Origin: a virus
DNA length: 28,885 nucleotides
Virus record (IMG/VR): IMGVR_UViG_3300037963_000336
Coordinates: 1 to 28,885 of that record
Strand: one strand, 5' to 3'
The notes under the pieces: generated by a model
The model's input: only the letters and a program-made list of their open reading frames with translations
What the model was told of the DNA's origin: nothing
Database searches by the model: none
Made by a program: the position numbers and the translations under genes
Part shown: positions 23,010 through 28,885 of the stretch, one piece after another
Position numbering within the stretch: position 1 is the first letter of the stretch
How the letters are laid out: the number at the start of each line of letters is the position of its first letter

Positions 23010-23043
23010 AAACTAAATATCAACAATTTCTATTATATAATAT
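23010..23043 (+). promoter_or_regulatory. Late promoter-like element, copy 4
   Basis: TCTATTATATAAT starts at 23029 and is identical over 13 bases to copies 1 and 3. The upstream box at the 19-base position reads AAACTA (23010), not CAAATA, so it is degenerate. The ATG at 23044 follows two bases after the core. It lies after the terminase terminator, before the tail genes. Confidence 0.55.
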
Positions 23044-23640
23044 ATGAAAGTACAAATAAAAGATAAGGGCAAAAAAAAAGAATATAATGTAATAACAAAC
23101 TGGTCTGACGTAACGCTTGAAAAATGGGCTAAGCTACTTAAAATAAAAAAAGTAAGTAAAGTACAAGAAGCAAAACAAACCATATTAGCTTTGTCAAATA
23201 TACCAGAAAAATTATTAGATAAATTAGAATTGTATCATATAGCTATGATTACAAAAAGTTTATCTAATATGCAGCAAAATGAAAATAGTTCTTTAAAACA
23301 AATTATAGAAATAGACGGTAAAGAGTATGGTTTTCACCCAGACTTAGATAGTCTAACATTGGGAGAATATGTAGATTTAGATACATATTTAAAAGACATA
23401 GAAAATAATATGCCAGAAATAATGGCTATATTATACAGACCAGTAACAAATAAAAAAGATACTTTTTATCAAATAGAACCCTATGATGGAGATATTAAGT
23501 TGCGGACAGAAATAATGCGAGGTTTACAAGCAGAAAAAGTGCAAGATGCGCTGGTTTTTTTTTACAATTTCGGCGCAATATTATTACCGATTTTGCTATC
23601 GTCTTTGACAAAGGAGCTAAGGGAAACGATAATGCAATAG
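23044..23640 (+). CDS. Tail assembly chaperone, short form (G-type)
   Basis: A 198-residue protein in the normal frame. It has an N-terminal small domain (NVITNWSDVTLEKWAKLLKI), a segment EIDGKEYGFHPDLDSLTLGE followed by YVDLDTYLKDIENN that I associate with Bacteroidetes phage tail assembly chaperones, and MPEIMAILYRPVTNKK. Such chaperones bind the tape measure and guide tail tube polymerisation. In this frame it ends in 25 residues after the slip site that look accidental (hydrophobic FFYNFGAILLPILLSSLTKE). The second frame downstream is open without any ATG; see the frameshift site. Confidence 0.75.
   Translation: MKVQIKDKGKKKEYNVITNWSDVTLEKWAKLLKIKKVSKVQEAKQTILALSNIPEKLLDKLELYHIAMITKSLSNMQQNENSSLKQIIEIDGKEYGFHPDLDSLTLGEYVDLDTYLKDIENNMPEIMAILYRPVTNKKDTFYQIEPYDGDIKLRTEIMRGLQAEKVQDALVFFYNFGAILLPILLSSLTKELRETIMQ
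23556..23562 (+). promoter_or_regulatory. Predicted -1 ribosomal frameshift site (T TTT TTT)
   Basis: In the 0 frame the sequence reads GTT TTT TTT TAC, so the heptamer T TTT TTT has the exact X XXY YYZ form. A run of nine T (23555-23563) surrounds it. Slipping back one base allows reading for 85 more codons to TAA at 23817-23819. I see no strong hairpin directly downstream, only weak pairing. Confidence 0.75.
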
Positions 23641-23819
23641 CAGATAATGACTTTGCAAAAAAATGGAGTTGGTTTGGTGTTATATATAGATTAACAAATG
23701 GTAATATAGTGGATTTAGATAAGGTAACAAAATTAAATTTAATAGAAGCGTTAACGTGGTTAAGCTACGAAACAGACTTAGATAATCAAAATAAAGTAAA
23801 AACAAATTATGTCGGTTAA
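23562..23819 (+). CDS. Tail assembly chaperone, C-terminal extension in -1 frame (GT form)
   Basis: An 85-codon frame with no ATG start, reachable by -1 frameshift at 23556-23562; the fusion would have 173 + 85 = 258 residues. The extension reads like a real protein: IVFDKGAKGNDNAIADNDFA, then KKWSWFGVIYRLTNGNIVDL and a helix NLIEALTWLSYETDLDNQNK. The small C-terminal domain after a frameshift is the hallmark of G/GT tail assembly chaperones, where the T part recruits the tape measure. It overlaps the next gene's ATG (23809) by 11 bases. Confidence 0.75.
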   Translation, partial: LQFRRNIITDFAIVFDKGAKGNDNAIADNDFAKKWSWFGVIYRLTNGNIVDLDKVTKLNLIEALTWLSYETDLDNQNKVKTNYVG

Positions 23820-24357
23820 TAACAAAACATATAATAACGTGGTTAATTTTATGGCTAGGCTAGGAGAATATCACGACCAAATATCTACTGTATCAGTTGG
23901 CGATATATATGATGTTGCTATTGATAAGAATTTAAAAATGCCTTTGCTACATATAAATCCTGTAAACGTAACAACTGGAGATAGTGAGCTTATATACAAT
24001 TTTCAGCTTTTTATTATGGATTTAGTAGATACTAATATGGGTACTGAAGTAAAACCTATTGCAGATTTAACTAAGTTAATTAATAGAAATAACAACCAAC
24101 AAGAAGTATGGAATAACACTTTAAATATTGCTACTGATTTCATAAGTATGTTGCGACACAGTTCAAGACAATCATTAGCTGGAGTTAACGATATTAATTT
24201 TCCAATATATTTTACAGAAGACCAATTTACAATAGACCCATTTCAAGAACGATTTGACGATTTAGCTAGTGGCTGGGTTTTTAATATAGGCGTAAAAGTT
24301 ATGAACGACTTTGATACTTGCGAAATACCAGTATCAACTAACGGGGCTGGTTACTGA
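23809..24357 (+). CDS. Putative tail completion/terminator protein
   Basis: A 182-residue protein. It has the segments SELIYNFQLFIMDLVDTNMG, NTLNIATDFISMLRHSS and PFQERFDDLASGWVFNIGVK, in the order that I recall from a tail-completion-like family in Bacteroidetes phages. The sequence ends NDFDTCEIPVS. It would cap the tail tube or join head and tail. The position after the tail chaperone and before the gp10-like gene supports a tail/neck role. Family assignment is from memory and moderate in certainty. Confidence 0.6.
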   Translation: MSVNNKTYNNVVNFMARLGEYHDQISTVSVGDIYDVAIDKNLKMPLLHINPVNVTTGDSELIYNFQLFIMDLVDTNMGTEVKPIADLTKLINRNNNQQEVWNNTLNIATDFISMLRHSSRQSLAGVNDINFPIYFTEDQFTIDPFQERFDDLASGWVFNIGVKVMNDFDTCEIPVSTNGAGY

Positions 24358-24422
24358 TGAAATTTAAAATAGGTAAATATAAAATAACAATAGGTTTTTT
24401 TAAAATAACAATACATATATGA
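24357..24422 (+). CDS. Micro-ORF (21 aa) overlapping both neighbours
   Basis: The ATG at 24357 overlaps the previous stop (TGATGA) and its TGA at 24420-24422 overlaps the next ATG (ATATGA). The product MKFKIGKYKITIGFFKITIH-I is a basic, beta-prone peptide with an internal repeat (FKIGKYKITIG / FKITIH). It may be a coupling peptide or a tiny structural protein. Confidence 0.4.
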   Translation: MKFKIGKYKITIGFFKITIHI

Positions 24423-24805
24423 ATTACGAAGATTTATTAGAAAAATTAGAAGCAATAAGTATAAAGTTTGAAACTTATAATGACTACCCAGAGAGTGCTA
24501 GTAATAATGCCTGTAAGGTTTTACGTTGGATAGATGAACACGGTAGGGACGAAGTAAAAGGAATGACAAAAACTGGTTTAACCAGAGCTAACCAGCTCTG
24601 CTCAAAAACTAAGATTTCGAGAGACACGATTTCAAGAATGGCTTCATTTAAAAGACACGAAAAAAACGCAGAGGTTAGCGCTGAAAATAAAAGCACTCCT
24701 TGGAAGGATAGGGGTTATGTAGCTTGGTTAGGCTGGGGTGGTACAAGTGGCGTTAACTGGGCAATTAAAAAATTAAAACAAATAGATAATAAAAAGAAAA
24801 AATAA
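24419..24805 (+). CDS. Conserved phage domain protein (DYPE...NNA / RMASFKRH / WGGTSG)
   Basis: A 128-residue protein consisting of a single domain that I know as a frequent appendix of phage head proteins (portal, protease and MuF-like): YNDYPESASNNACKVLRW (20-37), GLTRANQLCSKTKISRDTIS (53-72), RMASFKRHEKN (73-83) and GYVAWLGWGGTSGVNWAIKK (99-118). Here it is a stand-alone gene in the tail region. Its function is unknown to me; the conserved His, Trp and Arg suggest nucleic-acid or protein binding. Confidence 0.75.
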   Translation: MNYEDLLEKLEAISIKFETYNDYPESASNNACKVLRWIDEHGRDEVKGMTKTGLTRANQLCSKTKISRDTISRMASFKRHEKNAEVSAENKSTPWKDRGYVAWLGWGGTSGVNWAIKKLKQIDNKKKK

Positions 24806-24807
24806 TT

Positions 24808-25257
24808 ATGGCAGATTTAGTAACAACAATTTCAGAATCAGTAACACTTAACGGCTCAGTTAGAGGTTCTTCAAATACAACAACAATAACAGATATTACA
24901 GATGTTTTTGAAAGAATAGTAACTTGTCCTCATACTGCAACTACAACAGTTGCAACTTTTTCGGCAAACGTATATGATAGCGCAGGGGCTATTGATACTG
25001 AGAACGTAAGGTATGTAAGGGTAACTAATTTATCAACTTCGATAGATTTAGAAATAGGTGTTGGTGGCGCAGCTACAAGTTATACGGTTTTATTAAAACC
25101 TACAACTTCGCATATTTTAGCAAGAACTGATGACGGTATGTTTGCTAGAGCAAACGCAACCCCAGTTTATGGCTCTTTAGCAGATATTGCAAAAATAGAA
25201 GCTAGACCAGTAACAAGTACAGACGTAGATGTAGAAATATTTGTAGCTTCTATATAA
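24808..25257 (+). CDS. Hypothetical virion protein (149 aa)
   Basis: A 149-residue, Thr/Ser/Ala-rich protein of probable all-beta fold with a repeated strand pattern (VTLNGSVRGSSNTTTITDIT, then VRYVRVTNLSTSIDLEIGVG, and TSYTVLLKPTTSHILART). The composition resembles small tail or decoration proteins. No catalytic motif. It overlaps the gp10-like gene by one base (TAATGG) and so is part of the same translational unit. Confidence 0.6.
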   Translation: MADLVTTISESVTLNGSVRGSSNTTTITDITDVFERIVTCPHTATTTVATFSANVYDSAGAIDTENVRYVRVTNLSTSIDLEIGVGGAATSYTVLLKPTTSHILARTDDGMFARANATPVYGSLADIAKIEARPVTSTDVDVEIFVASI

Positions 25258-25856
25258 TGGGCGCATACGAGTATAATCATTTACAAAATTACCTTAAAAG
25301 CTGGGGTAAAGAAGTTGTACAAGAAGCAAAAGATAATTTAAGAGCGGCTGGTAAATCTGGCGGTCCTTTAGATAGGTCTATAAAATCAAGAGTTTATACG
25401 ACTGGCGAAGACTATGTAGTAGAATTTAAAATGCTAGATTACGGTACTTTTGTAGATAAAGGAGTTAGTGGAATAGGTGGTACTATAAAAACTGGCTTAC
25501 AAGCTGGTACATATTCAGGTATTAATAAGTTTGTAAATTATAATAGTGATTTAAAAAATAGCCCTTACAGATTTGGTAGCGGCTCTGGACCACGCGGAGG
25601 TATGACAAAAGGAATAGCAAAATTTATCAGAAAAAACACTATAAACAGAGATTTAGAAACAGGAAAATTTATACCAGCTAAAAGCATAGCAATAGCTATA
25701 ATGAAAGTATTATGGATAAAAGGTATAAAGGGCGTAAGTTTTTTTCAAGACTCTTTGATGTTAGGTTTATCTGATTTTAAAGTAAATGTAGCTCCAGAAA
25801 TTAAAGAAGACATAATAGATACATTAGTAACTTTTCCTAATATAGAACGAGCATAA
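25257..25856 (+). CDS. HK97 gp10-like neck/tail completion protein
   Basis: A 199-residue protein. The segment YGTFVDKGVSG (62-72) after the paired basic helix and strand elements (KDNLRAAGKSGGPLDRSIKS, YVVEFKMLD) is typical of HK97 gp10-like proteins, which sit at the head-tail junction. A Gly-rich loop (FGSGSGPRGGMTKG) follows. The last 80 residues are longer than the minimal family and may form an added domain. It is adjacent to the tail completion-like gene, as expected for neck proteins. Confidence 0.7.
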   Translation: MGAYEYNHLQNYLKSWGKEVVQEAKDNLRAAGKSGGPLDRSIKSRVYTTGEDYVVEFKMLDYGTFVDKGVSGIGGTIKTGLQAGTYSGINKFVNYNSDLKNSPYRFGSGSGPRGGMTKGIAKFIRKNTINRDLETGKFIPAKSIAIAIMKVLWIKGIKGVSFFQDSLMLGLSDFKVNVAPEIKEDIIDTLVTFPNIERA

Positions 25857-25866
25857 AAAAAATAAA

Positions 25867-27282
25867 ATGGCTAACTCAGTAATAGAACAAAAACCAAGAT
25901 TTTTTATGACACCAGTAGGTGCTGAAATAATCTTTGTTATATCAAATAACGACGCAGTAGCAAATGAAACTCAAGTTAAGTTTGTAGCAGAAGTACATAT
26001 TAGTACACTAGCACCAAACGTAAATAATACTGCAACTCAAATCGGTACTTTTAAAACAACTCCAAATAATGCTGGAGTAGGTATTTTTGATTTTAGTAAT
26101 ATAATAGAAAATTATGTTAGCGCAGATAATTTAGCTGCGGTAGGTAGTTTATATAAAGGTAATGCTATAACAGAAGACAATAAAGTACCTTTACATTTGA
26201 CAGATAAATATTCTTTAAACGAAAATATATTTAGATTTTTACAAATAAAATTTAGTGTTGAATATTTACAAAATAACACAGTATCTTTAGCTACTGGTAC
26301 TGAAGTAGTTAGCGCTATGTATAAAATATTTAATGGTTATGTAAAAAACGACGATATACTTACAACGAACGGAATAGATTTTGGTTTTGATTTAGAAGAA
26401 TTTAAAGTAGGTTCTACGTCAAAAAAATTCTTAACAAATTCACCTACGCAACTTTACGCTAATATTGACGATTACGGAACTTTTGCTTTTTTACAAAGTT
26501 CTGCTACATTAGCAAACAAAGTAAACGATTTACTTTTTACATATTATTCTAGTACTGGTTCGTTGCTAGGAACTGACGTTGTAACAAAAAATACTGCAAA
26601 CGGCGCTTTTCCTATATCTGCTTTCTTTTTCTTAACAAGTAGTGATAGGTTTATATTATACGCTGGAGTTTACCCAGCTAATTTAAGAAACGATAGCACA
26701 AGTACTTTTTCTAGTTTAGTAACGGCTGGTACCATACAGGGTGGTTATTATACAGTTGTAGCTAGAGATTCTACTCCTACCGCTATGACTCAAACTTATA
26801 CAATAAATTTAAATTGCCCTAGTGAAAAACAATACGAAAGTGTACGTTTATGCTGGTTAAATCAATGGGGTGCTTGGGACTATTACACTTTTGTTTTAAA
26901 ATCTACTAAAACAATTAATACGTCAAGTACAACTTACAACCAGTTGCACGGAACTTGGAACGAAAGTAAATATCGTAGTTACAGTCATAGAGGCGGTAAA
27001 AAAACTTTTAGAGTAAATGCAACTGAATCTATGACAATAAATACTGATTATATAAGCGAAGACGATAATACTATTTTAGAAGAACTTGTAAACAGTCCTG
27101 AAATATATATGTTAAAAGGCTATAAAGATATTACAGAAACAGACTCTTTAAAAAACGAGTATGTAACACCCGTAACGCTTACAACAAGTTCGCATACAAG
27201 AAAAACAGTAGCTAACGACAAGTTGATACAATATAGTTTTAATATACAATTTACGAGAATGTTAAAAACACAATCTATATAA
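25867..27282 (+). CDS. Large tail protein (distal tail/baseplate-like)
   Basis: A 471-residue protein, mostly beta. The C-terminal region (about 315-345: CPSEKQYESVRLCWLNQWGA then WDYYTFVLKS) and the ending LIQYSFNIQFTRMLKTQSI are of the kind I associate with large tail proteins of Bacteroidetes phages. It lies between the neck gene and the 905-residue tail-tip gene, and it overlaps the latter by one base. A distal tail or baseplate hub role is likely; a specific homologue cannot be named from sequence alone. Confidence 0.65.
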   Translation: MANSVIEQKPRFFMTPVGAEIIFVISNNDAVANETQVKFVAEVHISTLAPNVNNTATQIGTFKTTPNNAGVGIFDFSNIIENYVSADNLAAVGSLYKGNAITEDNKVPLHLTDKYSLNENIFRFLQIKFSVEYLQNNTVSLATGTEVVSAMYKIFNGYVKNDDILTTNGIDFGFDLEEFKVGSTSKKFLTNSPTQLYANIDDYGTFAFLQSSATLANKVNDLLFTYYSSTGSLLGTDVVTKNTANGAFPISAFFFLTSSDRFILYAGVYPANLRNDSTSTFSSLVTAGTIQGGYYTVVARDSTPTAMTQTYTINLNCPSEKQYESVRLCWLNQWGAWDYYTFVLKSTKTINTSSTTYNQLHGTWNESKYRSYSHRGGKKTFRVNATESMTINTDYISEDDNTILEELVNSPEIYMLKGYKDITETDSLKNEYVTPVTLTTSSHTRKTVANDKLIQYSFNIQFTRMLKTQSI

Positions 27283-28885
27283 TGAGTTTACAACTAATTT
27301 TATTTCCTCAGTATTTTGACGGTCTCACTTCTTTAAGTCCGCAGGGTAACGAGTTTTATACAGACGGTACTCAGTTTACAACTTTCAATGCCTCTAGTTC
27401 AGATACAAATATTACAAGCGTAGATAACTTTATTAATACAAGCTCTATAAATATAAATAGTTTTAGACGATTTAGTTTTAATACAAATTTACCAACTGAA
27501 AGCTCAGGTGGCGTTACATTATTAAATGATACTGGTTTTGCGCAGAAGTTATCTAATCTACAAATTGGAGTAAATTATATTTTGTCTATTGATATTGCAG
27601 TTAATATTACTGGCTTACAAGTTAGACATTATAGCGGTAATAATGTATTTGTTAATTTTTATTTTATTGGCGCTGGTTTATCTGGAATACAAACCATACC
27701 TTTTTCTGCTCAAAGCACTACTGATATTATAACAATACAAACTTTTGGTGTTGGAGTTGGTGGTTTAAATAGTGTATCGATACAACAAACTAATTTTACG
27801 CAAAGCGGCGCAATACAAAATTTAAGTACTGGAGAAGTTTTATTAGACTTGTACGAAGACGAAAATATACCATTGACTCTAAGTGTTGATGATTTTAAAA
27901 ACGTAGCAGAAAAAGTACAATCATATAGTAAAGCTTTTAATATACCAGCAAGTAAAAGAAATAATAAAATATTCGATAATATATTTGAAATTACAAGAAC
28001 TACAAGCGGATTAAGTTTTAACCCGTATGTAAAAACAAAGTGCAAATTAAAAGAAGACGGTTTTATAATATTTGAAGGATATTTACGATTAATAGATATA
28101 AACGATAAAGAAGGTGAAATTAGTTATAATGTAAATTTGTATTCTGAGGCTATTGCTTTAGCAGATTTATTAAAAAACAAAACTTTTAACGATATAAATT
28201 TATCAGAATTAACGCACAGTTACACTTATTCAAATATAGAAAACAGTTGGGCTGACGGTACGGGCTTACAATTATCTACTGCTTTATCTACAAGTAGTTT
28301 TGCTTACGACGCTACTTTAGGTACTGGAAACACTAATGTTTTAAAGTACCCTTTTGTTAATTGGATAGGAGATATAAACTTGTCAGACGGTACAAACGGT
28401 ACTATTGATATGCCTGAATTGTCAAGACTAGAAGACGTTTTTCGACCTTTTATACAAATAAAATATCTTATAAATAGAATATTTGAACCAACGCCTTTTA
28501 CATATACAAGTGAGTTTTTTGATACAGTAGAGTTTGAAAAATTATTTATGGATTTTAATTGGGGGTCAGATAACAACCCAGCTCCAGCTGGTGTTGACGC
28601 TAGTTACGAAACTTTTAAAGATTTTGACCCTTTAAACCCATTAGCTGCGGCGGTTTATATAGGAACTTCTTATACAAATATACCGATACCAAATGGTGTT
28701 TACCCGCCGCCAAACTATAATACTACTACGGGTGTTTTAACTGCTACTGCTACTGGAGAATTTTATAATGTAGATTACGATATAGGTTTTATAAATTTAA
28801 ATAGCGCAGTACAAACCGTAACAGTTGAATGGCTGCATAATACAACCGCTATAAATCAACAAATATTTACAACTAACGGTGGTAC
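27282..28885 (+). CDS. Large tail-tip/baseplate protein, 5' part (gene crosses the window ends)
   Basis: The gene starts with the ATG at 27282, overlapping the TAA of the preceding tail gene by one base, and stays open to the window end. Joined through the circular overlap it continues at position 1 and stops at 1302, giving 905 residues in total: 472 codons to 28697 and 433 sense codons from 1. The N-terminal 150 or so residues are rich in Ser, Thr, Asn and Gly and look like a beta-rich, carbohydrate-binding-type module. A more conserved core follows (around DLYEDENIPLTLSVDDFKN) of a kind I associate with tail proteins of Bacteroidetes phages. It lies between another large tail protein and a fibre. 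The tail-tip role is inferred from size, composition and position. Confidence 0.8.
   Translation, partial: MSLQLILFPQYFDGLTSLSPQGNEFYTDGTQFTTFNASSSDTNITSVDNFINTSSININSFRRFSFNTNLPTESSGGVTLLNDTGFAQKLSNLQIGVNYILSIDIAVNITGLQVRHYSGNNVFVNFYFIGAGLSGIQTIPFSAQSTTDIITIQTFGVGVGGLNSVSIQQTNFTQSGAIQNLSTGEVLLDLYEDENIPLTLSVDDFKNVAEKVQSYSKAFNIPASKRNNKIFDNIFEITRTTSGLSFNPYVKTKCKLKEDGFIIFEGYLRLIDINDKEGEISYNVNLYSEAIALADLLKNKTFNDINLSELTHSYTYSNIENSWADGTGLQLSTALSTSSFAYDATLGTGNTNVLKYPFVNWIGDINLSDGTNGTIDMPELSRLEDVFRPFIQIKYLINRIFEPTPFTYTSEFFDTVEFEKLFMDFNWGSDNNPAPAGVDASYETFKDFDPLNPLAAAVYIGTSYTNIPIPNGVYPPPNYNTTTGVLTATATGEFYNVDYDIGFINLNSAVQTVTVEWLHNTTAINQQIFTTNGG
28698..28885. repeat. Terminal repeat, right copy (circular overlap)
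   Basis: This is the second copy of the 188-base end sequence; see the left copy. It lies in the same reading frame: 28698 is a first codon position of the gene starting at 27282, and position 1 is a first codon position of the frame ending at 1302. Joining the ends at 28697/1 restores one uninterrupted gene. Confidence 0.9.

Noticed and set aside
27710-28576. Reverse-strand frames opposite the tail-tip gene
   Set aside because: They lie fully within the 905-residue coding frame and show low-complexity, hydrophobic shadow composition.
1-28885. Integrase, repressor, tRNA or CRISPR array
   Set aside because: No tyrosine or serine recombinase motif, no cloverleaf-like stretch and no regularly spaced repeats were seen; this argues for a lytic lifestyle but does not prove it.

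Overview
The window is one complete or near-complete circular genome of a tailed phage, siphovirus-like, of about 28.7 kb. The first 188 bases recur at the end (28698-28885) with two mismatches, both synonymous, and one reading frame runs through the junction. The unit length is therefore about 28,697 bp and the ends are an arbitrary cut. All recognisable genes are on the + strand and tightly packed, often with 1-14 base overlaps. The DNA is AT-rich. The host is most likely a member of the Bacteroidetes (Flavobacteria-like): the one canonical promoter is of the TTG-N20-TAnnTTTG type, Shine-Dalgarno sequences are rare, and many proteins resemble families I know from Bacteroidetes phages. I see no integrase, repressor, tRNA, CRISPR array, DNA polymerase or helicase.

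Layout. (1) 14.85-15.1 kb: an early promoter followed by a roughly 200-nt strongly structured RNA that I cannot assign to a family. (2) 15.1-21.4 kb: the early/replication operon. It holds small hypotheticals, an SSB-like OB-fold protein, a protein like DnaA domain IV, an HTH replication-initiator-like protein, a HTH_39-like protein, a NinG-like endonuclease, a sigma-factor-like protein, zinc-ribbon proteins, a DUF3310-like protein and a NinB-like protein. (3) 21.5-22.9 kb: terminase small and large subunits, the large one apparently with a non-ATG start, then a terminator. (4) 23.0 kb through the junction to 4.05 kb: tail genes, comprising a tail assembly chaperone with a -1 ribosomal frameshift, tail completion proteins, two large tail-tip proteins, a fibre and a short tape measure. 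(5) 4.1-8.7 kb: prohead protease, three tandem diverged paralogues, scaffold, major capsid and a probable tail tube protein, with strong terminators after the last two. (6) 8.75-13.2 kb: virion-associated proteins including a LamG lectin, a portal with a long C-terminal extension, and a head-tail adaptor. (7) 13.2-14.8 kb: lysis cassette (small membrane proteins and a DUF5675/YkuD-like enzyme), then a metallophosphoesterase.

Working model. The host polymerase fires the early promoter and transcribes the structured RNA and the replication genes, including the sigma-like gene at 19469. A second conserved element (CAAA, 15 bases, then TCTATTATATAAT or a close variant) occurs only before late genes, at 4090, 6184, 8753, 21485 and 23044, and may be the late promoter read with the phage sigma-like factor. 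By eye the genome contains no GATC, and Asp codons before C are consistently GAC, which suggests strong selection against that site.
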